The position numbers and the translations under genes are program-made. Below, one piece after another: positions 7,434 through 16,190 of a stretch of 26,529 nucleotides of DNA. The stretch comes from an uncultured Ruminococcus sp. (GTDB taxonomy: Bacteria; Bacillota; Clostridia; Oscillospirales; CAG-272), in NCBI GenBank assembly GCA_902796505.1, contig CADBPA010000182.1, forward strand, positions 1 through 26,529, in the 5' to 3' direction. Numbering within the stretch: the first letter of the stretch is position 1; each line of letters starts with the position of its first letter. The notes below the pieces were generated by a model that was not told the origin of the DNA, searched no databases, and saw nothing but the letters and a program-made list of their open reading frames with translations.

Positions 7434-7793
7434 TTACAACGCCTTTGCCAAAATATTTTCGATGGCGGACGAGAGCATCTTCGCTTGTTCGCGCGATTCC
7501 TCGTCCTGCCGCCCGGCGAGCCAGCGCTCGACCGCGCGCAAAACGTCCGCCTGCTCCTTGATGGCAGAGAAGTCCTCGGCAAGATGCAGGCGCTCCTCCA
7601 GAAAGAGAAGCTGTTCTTCGGCTTTTTTGATGATATGGCGGACGCCCTGCCGGGAGATCTTTTCGCCGTCCGCGATCTCCGCGAGCGAAAGATCGTCCTC
7701 ATAGTAGGCGAGCATGACCGAGCGCGTTCGCTCGTCCAGCACGTTGCCGTAAAAATCAAGAAGATAGGCGATCCGCAGATTCTTTTCGAACAT
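7434..7793 (-). CDS. ylxM: YlxM/p13-like DNA-binding protein (UPF0122)
   Basis: A 119-residue helix-turn-helix protein. YlxM family members are encoded next to ffh; in Streptococcus a YlxM protein binds SRP components and stimulates SRP GTPase activity, while the sequence looks like sigma factor region 4. Typical parts are LRIAYLLDFYGNVL at the N-terminus, LAYYEDDLSLAEIAD and ISRQGVRHIIKKAEEQL. The ATG at 7793 is preferred over an earlier in-frame start at 7865: it begins the conserved sequence, has a GGTGA ribosome site, and lies downstream of the promoter, whereas 7865 falls in the -35 element. It is the first gene of the ylxM-ffh-rpsP-khpA operon. Confidence 0.93.
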   Translation of the reverse strand: MFEKNLRIAYLLDFYGNVLDERTRSVMLAYYEDDLSLAEIADGEKISRQGVRHIIKKAEEQLLFLEERLHLAEDFSAIKEQADVLRAVERWLAGRQDEESREQAKMLSSAIENILAKAL

Positions 7794-7836
7794 GATCTTC
7801 ACCGTCCGGAAAAGGTGTAAAACATTTTGCTTTACA

Positions 7837-7865
7837 AGTATAACACATCCTTCGCCGTTTGTCAA
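7837..7865 (-). promoter_or_regulatory. Sigma-A promoter of the ylxM-ffh-rpsP-khpA operon
   Basis: On the minus strand TTGACA (plus-strand TGTCAA 7860-7865) and TATACT (plus-strand AGTATA 7837-7842) are 17 bases apart. The expected transcription start near 7830 leaves a leader of about 37 bases before ylxM. Confidence 0.9.
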
Positions 7866-7977
7866 GTCTTTTTTTAAAAAAATATTGCGCGGATCTTCTG
7901 CGGCGTCCCAAAAGGACTTCCGGGAGAGATTTATTTAAATTATTGCGCGCAAAAAGAAGCATTTCAACCGGAAAGAC

Positions 7978-8006
7978 TTGACAAGAAGGATCCGATATGA
8001 TAAAAT
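7978..8006 (+). promoter_or_regulatory. Sigma-A promoter of the glycogen operon
   Basis: TTGACA (7978-7983), a 17-base spacer and TAAAAT (8001-8006) preceded by TGA, an extended -10 (TGN). The predicted start near 8013 gives a leader of about 33 bases. No operator, riboswitch or cre-like box is obvious beside it. Confidence 0.9.
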
Positions 8007-8045
8007 ATGAAGAGAAATGAAATACTAACGACGAGGAGGAGCGCT

Positions 8046-9953
8046 GTGAGCAACGACGGCGGAATGGCGGCGTATCTGTTCCATCAGGGAACGAACACCT
8101 ACGCATACGAATATCTCGGCGCGTCCCGCGTCCGGAGCGGAGAAGGATACGACTACGTCTTCCGCACCTGGGCGCCGAACGCCGACGAGGTATCCCTTGT
8201 CTCGGATTTTACCGGATGGGATTCTCCCGTGCGGATGGAGAGGGTGACCGAGCGCGGCGTTTATGAACTCATCTTTCATTCGGAGCGGGATCTCGACGGC
8301 TCGGCGTACAAATATCTGATCCGCCGGGGCGGCAGAAGCCTCTACAAAGGCGATCCCTATGCGCGCTATTGCCGGACGGGACTTGACGGCGCGTCGATCC
8401 TTTTCACCTCGACCTATCGCTTTTCGGACGAGAGCTGGTATCCTGCGCGCAGAAAGGCGATCCTCGGCGAAAACGGCAGATTCTGCCCTTCGCCGATCAG
8501 CATTTACGAAGTGCACGCGGCGAGCTTTGCGCGGCGCGAGGACGGCGGATTCCTCTCCTATCGGGAGCTTTGCGATCTGCTTCTTCCATACGTCAAGAGT
8601 ATGGGATTCACGCACGTGGAATTTCTCCCTCTCGCGGAATACCCCTATGACGGCTCCTGGGGCTATCAGGTCTGCGGCTTTTATGCGCCGACTTCTCGCT
8701 TCGGCGATCCGGATGGGCTTCGCTATCTTGTCGATACCTTCCATCGAAACGGCGTCGGAGTGATCCTCGACTGGGTGCCGGCGCATTTCCCGAAAGACGA
8801 ATGGGGGCTTTACGAATTCGACGGCGCGCCGCTTTACGAATACCAGGGGAAAGACCGGCAGGAATCCCGTTCCTGGGGAACGCGCTTCTTCGACCTCGGC
8901 AGGGAGGAGGTACAGTCCTTCCTGATTTCAAACGCCCTGTATTTCTTCCGGGAATTTCACGTGGACGGTCTGCGCGTGGACGCCGTCGCCTCGATGCTCT
9001 ATCTCGATTACGACAGAGAACCGGACGAGTGGATCCCCAACGCGAACGGAACGAATATCAATCTGGAAGCCGTCGCTTTCTTCCGCAAGCTGAACACGGC
9101 GGTCTTCGCCGAGAATCCCGACGCGCTGATGATCGCGGAAGAATCCACGAGTTTCTCCTCCATCACAAAGCCGGTGCACGAAGGCGGCCTCGGTTTCAAT
9201 TTCAAGTGGAATATGGGATTTGCCAACGACCTTTTCGACTACGTCGCGACCGATCCGTATTTCCGCGCCGGAAAGCACTCCGCGCTGAATTTTCCGCTGA
9301 TGTACGCTTTCACGGAAAACTATATTCTTCCGATCTCGCACGACGAGGTCGTTCACGGAAAGAAATCGCTGATCGACAAGTGCTGCGGCGGCTATGAAGA
9401 GAAGTTTTCGACCGCCCGCGCGCTGCTCCTGCTTCAGATGACCTACCCAGGCAAGAAAATGATCTTTATGGGATGCGAGTTCGCGCAGTTCCGGGAATGG
9501 GACTTCGAGCATTCGCTCGAATGGTTCATGCTCGACTATCCGGCGCACCGCGCCTTCCGGGAATACGTCGCGTCGCTTCTGCGGCTGTATCTGGAACGCC
9601 CGGAGCTTTATGAACTGGATTTTACGCCCGACGGATTTGAATGGATCCTGCCGGACGAGAGCGAAAAGAATCTCGTCGCCTATCGCAGAAAGAGCATTTC
9701 CGGGAAGGCGCTGACGGTCGTCGTCAGCTTTTCCGGGACCGAGCAGACCGTCCGGATCCCCTGCACGAAAGACGGACTGTCGCCGCTGTTCGTTTCGGTC
9801 GAGACCGGGGCGCTCGCGGACGGGGCGATCCGCATCGGGCGCATACGAAACCGCTACTACGCAAATATTACCGTTCCGCCTCTTTCCGGGATGATCCTGA
9901 CCGAAGAGGCAAATCAAACGATCGTAATAAAGGAGAACGAAAATGTATTGTAA
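8046..9953 (+). CDS. glgB: 1,4-alpha-glucan branching enzyme
   Basis: GlgB cuts alpha-1,4 glucan chains and reattaches the fragment through an alpha-1,6 bond, creating glycogen branches. The 635-residue protein has an N-terminal CBM48 module (about 35-105, FRTWAPNADEVSLVSDFTGW) and a GH13 barrel. Its four conserved regions are complete: DWVPAHFP, GLRVDA with nucleophile Asp312, MIAEES with acid/base Glu365, and ISHDEVVHGKKS with Asp433; a C-terminal beta domain follows. The GTG at 8046 is chosen because GAGGAGG ends 6 bases upstream. An in-frame ATG at 8007 directly abuts the -10 element and could not be translated with a normal leader. It is the first gene of a seven-gene operon and overlaps glgC by 11 bases. 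Confidence 0.96.
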   Translation: MSNDGGMAAYLFHQGTNTYAYEYLGASRVRSGEGYDYVFRTWAPNADEVSLVSDFTGWDSPVRMERVTERGVYELIFHSERDLDGSAYKYLIRRGGRSLYKGDPYARYCRTGLDGASILFTSTYRFSDESWYPARRKAILGENGRFCPSPISIYEVHAASFARREDGGFLSYRELCDLLLPYVKSMGFTHVEFLPLAEYPYDGSWGYQVCGFYAPTSRFGDPDGLRYLVDTFHRNGVGVILDWVPAHFPKDEWGLYEFDGAPLYEYQGKDRQESRSWGTRFFDLGREEVQSFLISNALYFFREFHVDGLRVDAVASMLYLDYDREPDEWIPNANGTNINLEAVAFFRKLNTAVFAENPDALMIAEESTSFSSITKPVHEGGLGFNFKWNMGFANDLFDYVATDPYFRAGKHSALNFPLMYAFTENYILPISHDEVVHGKKSLIDKCCGGYEEKFSTARALLLLQMTYPGKKMIFMGCEFAQFREWDFEHSLEWFMLDYPAHRAFREYVASLLRLYLERPELYELDFTPDGFEWILPDESEKNLVAYRRKSISGKALTVVVSFSGTEQTVRIPCTKDGLSPLFVSVETGALADGAIRIGRIRNRYYANITVPPLSGMILTEEANQTIVIKENENVL

Positions 9954-11103
9954 AAAAGAATGCATCGCAATGCTTCTTGCGGGCGGACAGGGGTCAAGGC
10001 TTTACGACCTGACCAAAATGACCGCGAAGCCCGCGGTATCTTTCGGAGGAAAATATAAGATCATTGATTTCCCGCTTTCCAACTGCATCAATTCCGGAAT
10101 CGATACCGTCGGTGTTCTGACGCAATATCAGCCGCTTGCTCTGAACGAATATATGGGCAACGGCGCGACCTGGGATCTCGACCGCACGCGCGGCGGCCTT
10201 TCGGTCCTTCCTCCGTATCAGGGCAACCAGAAATCCGACTGGTACAAAGGCACGGCGAACGCCATCTATCAGAACATCAACTTCATTCGCCAATATAATC
10301 CGGATTACGTGCTGATCCTGTCGGGCGACCATATCTACCGCATGGACTATTCCAAAATGCTCGAACAGCACAAGGCGACCGGCGCCGCCTGCACGATCGC
10401 TACGATCACCGTGCCGATCGAAGAGGCGTCCCGCTTCGGCATCTGCAACACGGGAGCCGACAACTCGATCTATGAATTTGAAGAAAAGCCGAAGAAGCCG
10501 AAGAACAATCAGGCTTCCATGGGCATCTATATTTTCTCGACGCCGAAGCTCATCGAGTATCTCGAGCGCGACGAAGCGCGGGAGAATTCCTCGAACGACT
10601 TCGGGAAAGACGTGATCCCGGATCTGCTCGCGAGCGGCGAAAAACTCTTCGCCTACCGTTTCAGCGGATACTGGAAAGACGTCGGGACGATTTCTTCGCT
10701 CTGGGAATCGAATATGGACCTGATCGGAGAAAATCCGACGCTCTCGCTTTCCGACCGCTCTTTCCGCGTCTATTCGCGCAACACCGCGCGCGCCCCGCAG
10801 TATCTCGGCAAGACCTCCAAAACCGTCAATTCGCTGATCTCGGAAGGCTGCCGCATCTACGGCGAGGTCGAAAACTCGATCCTTTCGGGCGGCGTCGTCG
10901 TCGAAGAGGGCGCCGAGGTGCGCGACTCGGTCATCATGGAGGACGTCGTGATCCGCAAGGGCGCGAAGATCTATACCTCCATCGTGGACTCGGATACGAT
11001 CGTGGAAGCCGGCGCGACCGTCGGCCACAAGGGAGCAGACAAAAATGACATCACGGTGATCGGCAAGGGAAGCGTCATCCGCCCCGCCGATCCGATCGGA
11101 TAA
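9943..11103 (+). CDS. glgC: Glucose-1-phosphate adenylyltransferase, catalytic subunit (ADP-glucose pyrophosphorylase)
   Basis: GlgC makes ADP-glucose and pyrophosphate from glucose-1-phosphate and ATP, the committed step of bacterial glycogen synthesis. The 386 residues begin with the nucleotidyltransferase loop LLAGGQGSRL followed by AKPAVSFGGKYKIIDF. The metal- and sugar-phosphate-binding parts LSGDHIYRMDY, FEEKP and YWKDVG follow. The last 100 or so residues are a hexapeptide-repeat left-handed beta helix. All catalytic signatures are intact, in contrast to the next gene. The ATG lies inside the end of glgB after an AAAGGAG site, so translation is probably coupled. glgD follows 12 bases later; in Firmicutes the two subunits are known to form a heteromeric enzyme. 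Confidence 0.97.
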   Translation: MYCKKECIAMLLAGGQGSRLYDLTKMTAKPAVSFGGKYKIIDFPLSNCINSGIDTVGVLTQYQPLALNEYMGNGATWDLDRTRGGLSVLPPYQGNQKSDWYKGTANAIYQNINFIRQYNPDYVLILSGDHIYRMDYSKMLEQHKATGAACTIATITVPIEEASRFGICNTGADNSIYEFEEKPKKPKNNQASMGIYIFSTPKLIEYLERDEARENSSNDFGKDVIPDLLASGEKLFAYRFSGYWKDVGTISSLWESNMDLIGENPTLSLSDRSFRVYSRNTARAPQYLGKTSKTVNSLISEGCRIYGEVENSILSGGVVVEEGAEVRDSVIMEDVVIRKGAKIYTSIVDSDTIVEAGATVGHKGADKNDITVIGKGSVIRPADPIG

Positions 11104-11115
11104 GGAGGAGCAACC

Positions 11116-12246
11116 ATGGCAACCAATGCAGCCGGAATCATTTTTTCCAACCTCAACGACAACACCCTCTCGCGTATGACCGCCGAGCGCACCGTCGCCG
11201 CGATCCCCTTCGCCTGCCGCTATCGGCTGGTGGACTTCTGCCTCTCGAATCTCGTCAACGCGGACATCTCGAATATCAGCATCATCGCCAATTACAACTA
11301 CCGCGCGCTCGCCGAGCATATCGGAAGCGGTAAAGACTGGGATCTGGCGAGAAGAAATGGCGGCGTGCGCCTGATCTCCCCCTACAGCACCGCGCGCAGC
11401 GGCGCGGCGCGGCTCTATTCCACCCATATGGAAGCGCTGAAAAATATGCGCGAATATATCCGCGATCTCGGCGAGGAATACGTCATCATCATGGATTCGG
11501 ACAACGTTCTGAACATCGATCTGCACGAAGTGCTGAATCTGCACAAGAAGACCGACGCGAACATCACGATGGTGACGATGCCGGTCGGCAAAGATTTCTC
11601 GTCGAAGCATCCGCGCCTGATGATCTCCTCGGTCGCAGGGAAGGTGACCGACATCGCGCTCAGTTCGACCTATAAGGCGACGCATCCCGAAGTCTCTCTG
11701 ACGATCTGGGTGATGCGCACCGACTATCTGCTCGGTCTGATCGACGAGGCGGACGCTTACAACCTCGACAGCCTGACCAATATGCTGATCAAGAATTTCC
11801 GGCATATGAACATCCGTTCCTATTGCTATACCGGTTACGTCGCGTCGGTTTCGAGCTTCCTCGACTATTATCGCTGCTCGATCGAGCTTACGACAAACGA
11901 AAAGGCGCGCGAATCGCTTCTCTGGAAGGAGAGCGCACCGATCTTTACGCGCGTACATAACTCCGCTCCGACCGTCTATTCGGCGAACGCAAAGGTCTCC
12001 GACTCGATGATCGCCGACGACTGCGTGATCGAGGGAGAAGTCATCAACTCGGTGCTGTTCCGCGGCGTCAAGGTCGGTCGGGGCGCGGTGATCCGCGATT
12101 CGGTCCTCTTTGCCGGAACGACCGTCGGGAAGAACGCGTCGCTGACCTCGATCGTTACCGATGAGGACGTTGTGGTCTCGGACGGAACGTCTCTCGCCGG
12201 CAACCTCAATATGCCGTTCTACATCCAGCGCGGAAGAAAGGTCTGA
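11116..12246 (+). CDS. glgD: GlgD, non-catalytic paralogue of ADP-glucose pyrophosphorylase
   Basis: GlgD is the Firmicutes-specific partner of GlgC and is thought to raise or modulate the activity of the GlgC/GlgD complex. The 376-residue sequence matches GlgC along its length (CRYRLVDFCLSNLVNADI, YVIIMDSDNVLNIDL, a C-terminal beta-helix with repeats such as SVLFAGTTVG). However, the GGxGxRL nucleotide loop is replaced by IIFSNLNDNTLSRM and the Lys of the AKPAV segment is lost (RTVAAIPFA). Loss of those residues is the accepted mark of GlgD and implies little or no catalysis on its own. A GGAGGAG ribosome site sits in the 12-base gap after glgC, and glgA starts 6 bases after its stop. Confidence 0.95.
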   Translation: MATNAAGIIFSNLNDNTLSRMTAERTVAAIPFACRYRLVDFCLSNLVNADISNISIIANYNYRALAEHIGSGKDWDLARRNGGVRLISPYSTARSGAARLYSTHMEALKNMREYIRDLGEEYVIIMDSDNVLNIDLHEVLNLHKKTDANITMVTMPVGKDFSSKHPRLMISSVAGKVTDIALSSTYKATHPEVSLTIWVMRTDYLLGLIDEADAYNLDSLTNMLIKNFRHMNIRSYCYTGYVASVSSFLDYYRCSIELTTNEKARESLLWKESAPIFTRVHNSAPTVYSANAKVSDSMIADDCVIEGEVINSVLFRGVKVGRGAVIRDSVLFAGTTVGKNASLTSIVTDEDVVVSDGTSLAGNLNMPFYIQRGRKV

Positions 12247-12252
12247 TCGACA

Positions 12253-13683
12253 ATGAAAATTCTTTTTGTCACCTCCGAGGCGGAGCCTTACGCCGCGTCG
12301 GGCGGTCTCGGCGACGTGATGGGCGCGCTTCCGCACGCGATCCGGGAAAGCGATCCTTCGGCTGAGGTTTCGGTGATCCTGCCGCTTTACGCAAAGATGA
12401 AGGAGGAATATCGCGCCAAAATGGAGAAGGTCGCCGATATTTCCTTCTCTCTCTCCTGGAGAAAGACGGGAGCGTCGATCTTCCGCATCAGCGACCGGCA
12501 GGTCGATTACTATTTCGTCGAGCATCACGGCTATTTTGACCGCCCGAATCTCTACGGAGAATACGACGACGCGGAGCGCTTTGCCTTTTTCTCGCAGGCG
12601 GTCGTGGAATTCATGCGGCAGACGGACTTCGTCCCGGATATCCTGCACGCCAACGACTGGCAGGCAGCCCTCGCCGTCATCTATCTGAAAACCGCCTACG
12701 CAAAGGAAAAACGCTTTGCGAATCTGCGGACGGTCTATACCGTTCATAATATCGAATATCAGGGAAAATTCGACGGATTTTTGCTCGGCGACGTTTTCGG
12801 GCTTCACGAAGAACATCGCTCGGTACTCGAATACGACGGATGCCTGAATCTCATGAAAGGCGCGCTGACCGTTTCGGACTTCATCACCACCGTCAGCCCG
12901 CATTACGCCGAAGAACTGACCGACGATTTCTTCGCCTACGGCCTCGCTCCGGTCATCGCCGGAGTCCGTACAAAGACCGAAGGGGTGATCAACGGCATCG
13001 ATTACGGCAGATTTTCTCCCGAAACCGGGGGAGATATCCCGTTTTCCTACGGCAAAAGCGATCTGACGCGCGGCAAGGCGAAAAATAAAGCGGCGCTGCA
13101 GAAGCTGCTCGGACTCCCCGAACGCCCCGGCGTTCCGCTCTGCGTGATGATCACGCGGCTTGCCGGGCAGAAGGGGATCGATCTCGTCGCCTCCGCGACC
13201 GAAGAGATCCTCGCCAAGGACCTGCAATTCGTCGTTCTCGGAACGGGAGACGCGCATTACGAAGAATTTCTCCGCGCGGCAGAGACTGCGCATCCCGACA
13301 AAATGCGCGCGCTGATCCGCTTTGACCGGGCGCTCTCCAAGCAGATGTACGCCGCGGCGGATATCTTCCTGATGCCGTCCAAGACCGAACCCTGCGGACT
13401 TGCCCAGATGATCGCCTGCTCCTACGGCACGGTACCGGTGGTGCGCGCGGTCGGAGGGCTTTCCGACACGATCGTCCCGTACGGCGAGCCGGGAGCAAAC
13501 GGATTCCGCTTCGACCGTTACGACGCAAGGGAACTTTTCGACGCGCTCTCCCGCGCAACAGATCTCTATCGGGACGTCAAAAAATGGCGCAAACTGCGTG
13601 CGGCGGCAAAGGCATCTGATTTCAGTTGGAACAAGTCTGCCGAAAAATATCTTCAAATTTACAATAATATCAAAGAATGGTAA
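12253..13683 (+). CDS. glgA: Glycogen synthase (ADP-glucose type, GT5)
   Basis: GlgA transfers glucose from ADP-glucose to the non-reducing end of the alpha-1,4 glucan. The 476 residues have the two Rossmann domains of a GT-B enzyme. Visible are the N-terminal GGLGDVMGALPHA, HANDWQ, YTVHNIEYQGKF, VSPHYAEEL, GVINGIDYGRFSP, the ADP-binding segment TRLAGQKGIDL, and MPSKTEPCGLAQMIA with AVGGLSDTI near the C-terminus. One point is unusual: the N-terminal KTGGL signature, whose Lys contacts ADP-glucose in E. coli GlgA, reads ASGGL here (residues 16-20). The ATG is 6 bases after glgD; the AAAGG site is in the last codons of glgD. Confidence 0.96.
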   Translation: MKILFVTSEAEPYAASGGLGDVMGALPHAIRESDPSAEVSVILPLYAKMKEEYRAKMEKVADISFSLSWRKTGASIFRISDRQVDYYFVEHHGYFDRPNLYGEYDDAERFAFFSQAVVEFMRQTDFVPDILHANDWQAALAVIYLKTAYAKEKRFANLRTVYTVHNIEYQGKFDGFLLGDVFGLHEEHRSVLEYDGCLNLMKGALTVSDFITTVSPHYAEELTDDFFAYGLAPVIAGVRTKTEGVINGIDYGRFSPETGGDIPFSYGKSDLTRGKAKNKAALQKLLGLPERPGVPLCVMITRLAGQKGIDLVASATEEILAKDLQFVVLGTGDAHYEEFLRAAETAHPDKMRALIRFDRALSKQMYAAADIFLMPSKTEPCGLAQMIACSYGTVPVVRAVGGLSDTIVPYGEPGANGFRFDRYDARELFDALSRATDLYRDVKKWRKLRAAAKASDFSWNKSAEKYLQIYNNIKEW

Positions 13684-13684
13684 A

Positions 13685-13703
13685 CTGCGGAGGAACTCCG
13701 CAG
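13685..13703 (+). promoter_or_regulatory. Perfect hairpin between glgA and glgP
   Basis: CTGCGGAG (13685-13692) and CTCCGCAG (13696-13703) form an 8-bp perfect stem with a three-base loop. It begins one base after the glgA stop codon and ends two bases before the glgP ribosome site (GAGGA 13706-13710). No T-run follows, so it is not a terminator; an RNA-processing or stability element is more likely. Confidence 0.55.
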
Positions 13704-13721
13704 CAGAGGAAAAAACGATTC

Positions 13722-16190
13722 ATGGCAAATATCAAAAGCGAACTTCTCAAAGGTGACCGCAAACAGATCTCGGAAAAGGAACTGCGTGCCTCCATCGAAG
13801 CAAAACTCTACGCTCACGGAGCGAGCGATCTCTCGAAACTGACCGACGAGCAGATCTATCAGGCGACGGTCTACGCCTTAAAAGACATTCTTCTTGCCGA
13901 CAGAGCCGATTTCAAGCGGCGCACGAAAGCGGTCGGCGCAAAGAAAGTCTGCTATATCTGTATAGAATTTCTGGTCGGCAGATCGCTGCGCAACGTGGCG
14001 AACAACATCGGCGTTTACGATGCGCTCTGCAGGATCTACTCCTCGCTCGGAACGAGTTTTGAAAAGGTCTATTCCTGCGAGCCGGATCCCGGACTCGGCA
14101 ACGGCGGCCTCGGGCGGCTTGCCGCCTGCTTTATGGACTCGCTCTCGGCGCTCGATTATTCGGCCGGCGGCTACTCGCTGCTCTACGAAAACGGTCTGTT
14201 CCGCCAGAGGATCATCGACGGCGAGCAGGTCGAGCTTTCGGACGAATGGCTGACCGGGGGTGGGCATTGGCTCGTTCCGCGCCCCGAAAAGAGCATCACC
14301 GTCCGCTTCGGCGGCAGATACGAAGAGGTCTGGACCGACGGGAAACTCAATATCGTCTATCACGACTGCGACGAGGTCAAGGCCGTTCCGTACGATCTTC
14401 TCGTCCCCGGCACGACCACGAACGCGACGAATACCATCCGCCTCTGGAGAGCGCGGCAGGCACACAGTTCGATTTTTGATTATACCTCGCAAAGCTCTTA
14501 CGTGCAGAAGGTGAACGAATCGGATATCGCGGAGAGCATCACGAAGCAGCTCTATCCCCCCGATCATCACGACGAGGGAAAACTGCTCCGCCTCACGCAG
14601 CAGTATCTGCTCGTTTCCGCCTCGCTGCAAAGTATCATCACCGATTATTTTGCCGAACACGGCTCTCTCGCCGGGTTTGAAGAAAAGATTGCGATCCATA
14701 TCAACGATACGCATCCCGCCCTTTGCATTCCCGAACTGATGCGTATTCTGATGGACGTCTATTCCTACAGCTGGGAGGACGCATGGTCGGTCGTCGTCAA
14801 GAGCGTATCCTATACCAACCACACGGTGCTTCCCGAAGCGCTTGAATGCTGGCGGCTGGACCTTTTCTCGATGAAACTGCCGCGCATTTTTGCGATCGTC
14901 AACGAGATCAACCGCCGCTTTACCGCCGATCTCTGGAATCTTTATCCCGGCGACTGGGACAGGATCTCCCGGATGTCGATCGTCGCGTACAATCAAGTGC
15001 GCATGGCGAACCTTTCGGTCGTCGGATCGCACACGGTCAACGGCGTTTCCAAGCTCCACAGCGATATTCTGACGAAAACCATCTTCCACGATTTCTATAA
15101 AATGACGCCGTGGAAGTTCACCAACGTGACCAACGGCGTCGTGCATCGGCGCTGGCTCTGCTCGGCGAACCCCCGGCTCTGCTCGCTTCTCGACGAGCTG
15201 ATCGGGAAGGACTACCGCGAAAACGCCGACAGACTTTCGGATCTTGAGCAATATGCGGAGGATCCGTCCGTTCTTGCCCGCCTCGGCGAGATCAAATCGG
15301 CAAACAAAGAGGATTTCGCGCATTACGTTTTCGCGCGCACCGGGCGGAGGATCGATCCGTCTTCCGTCTACGACGTGCAGATCAAGCGGATGCACGAATA
15401 TAAGAGGCAGCTGCTGAACGTTCTGAAAATTCTCGATCTTTCCTGCCGCCTGCACGAGGATCCTCACGCCGATATTCCGCCCCAGACCTTCCTCTTCGGA
15501 TGCAAGGCCGCTCCGGGCTACGCGATGGCGAAAAAACTCATCAAGCTGATCTGGTTCCTCTCGGAGGAGCTCGAACGCGATCCGGTCACGAAAGACCGGC
15601 TGAAAGTCGTCTTTCTCGAAGAATACAACGTCTCGCTTGCCGAGAAGATCATTCCGGCGGCGGACATTTCGGAGCAGATCTCGCTCGCCGGAAAGGAAGC
15701 GAGCGGCACCGGCTGTATGAAACTTATGATGAACGGAGCGGTCACCCTCGGAACGCTCGACGGCGCGAACGTCGAGATCCTCGACGCGGTGGGAGCCGAG
15801 AACATCTATATCTTCGGCCTCAACACGCCGGAGGTGGAGGAGCTTTGGCGCAACGGATACGTCTCGCGCGATTTCTATCACCGCTCCGAGCGCCTGCGCC
15901 GGGCGGTCGATCGCCTCAATGCGCCGATCGGCGGCCAGAATTTCTCGCAGATCGCCGATTATCTCATCGGCGGCAACGGCATCGCCGATCCCTTCATGTG
16001 CCTGACCGATTTTGATTCCTACGTTCATACCCACGAACGCCTTCTTGCCGATCGCCAAGATCCCATGCTGCGCAACCGTATCTCGCTTTATAATATCGCG
16101 CGCAGCGGCAGATTCGCCTCGGATAACAGTATCCGGCATTACGCGGACGAGATCTGGCATATCAAGCCGGTCCGCGAGGGCAAGGGATGA
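13722..16190 (+). CDS. glgP: Glycogen/alpha-glucan phosphorylase
   Basis: GlgP releases glucose-1-phosphate from non-reducing ends of glycogen by phosphorolysis with pyridoxal phosphate. The 822-residue length is normal for the GT35 family. Signatures are EPDPGLGNGGLGRLAACFMD, AIHINDTHPALCIPELMR, the VSYTNHTVLPEALE segment, QIKRMHEYKRQ, and the PLP site EASGTGCMKLMMNG with Lys667 as the cofactor lysine, followed by TLGTLDGANVEI. The ATG at 13722 is chosen since GAGGA lies 11 bases before it and the sequence continues as MANIKSEL; an earlier in-frame ATG at 13677 overlaps the end of glgA and has no ribosome site. Being in the same transcript as the synthesis genes, it makes synthesis and breakdown co-expressed. 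The next gene overlaps its stop by four bases (ATGA). Confidence 0.97.
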   Translation: MANIKSELLKGDRKQISEKELRASIEAKLYAHGASDLSKLTDEQIYQATVYALKDILLADRADFKRRTKAVGAKKVCYICIEFLVGRSLRNVANNIGVYDALCRIYSSLGTSFEKVYSCEPDPGLGNGGLGRLAACFMDSLSALDYSAGGYSLLYENGLFRQRIIDGEQVELSDEWLTGGGHWLVPRPEKSITVRFGGRYEEVWTDGKLNIVYHDCDEVKAVPYDLLVPGTTTNATNTIRLWRARQAHSSIFDYTSQSSYVQKVNESDIAESITKQLYPPDHHDEGKLLRLTQQYLLVSASLQSIITDYFAEHGSLAGFEEKIAIHINDTHPALCIPELMRILMDVYSYSWEDAWSVVVKSVSYTNHTVLPEALECWRLDLFSMKLPRIFAIVNEINRRFTADLWNLYPGDWDRISRMSIVAYNQVRMANLSVVGSHTVNGVSKLHSDILTKTIFHDFYKMTPWKFTNVTNGVVHRRWLCSANPRLCSLLDELIGKDYRENADRLSDLEQYAEDPSVLARLGEIKSANKEDFAHYVFARTGRRIDPSSVYDVQIKRMHEYKRQLLNVLKILDLSCRLHEDPHADIPPQTFLFGCKAAPGYAMAKKLIKLIWFLSEELERDPVTKDRLKVVFLEEYNVSLAEKIIPAADISEQISLAGKEASGTGCMKLMMNGAVTLGTLDGANVEILDAVGAENIYIFGLNTPEVEELWRNGYVSRDFYHRSERLRRAVDRLNAPIGGQNFSQIADYLIGGNGIADPFMCLTDFDSYVHTHERLLADRQDPMLRNRISLYNIARSGRFASDNSIRHYADEIWHIKPVREGKG

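Noticed and set aside
6180..7820. Plus-strand open frame opposite ffh and ylxM.
   Set aside because: Both sense genes are conserved and share an operon promoter; the frame is a shadow.
7883..7949. Direct repeat TATTGCGCG (7883-7891 and 7941-7949) between ylxM and glgB, considered as an operator.
   Set aside because: It is only nine bases, 58 bases apart, with no symmetry and no known regulator; chance in an A/T- and CG-mixed region is likely.
9994..13656. A 1220-codon open frame antisense to glgC, glgD and glgA.
   Set aside because: The three sense genes are all in the same frame (gaps of 12 and 6 bases) and their GC-rich codon use avoids TTA, CTA and TCA, which leaves the opposite strand open. 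The translated product has no recognisable motif and no ribosome site.
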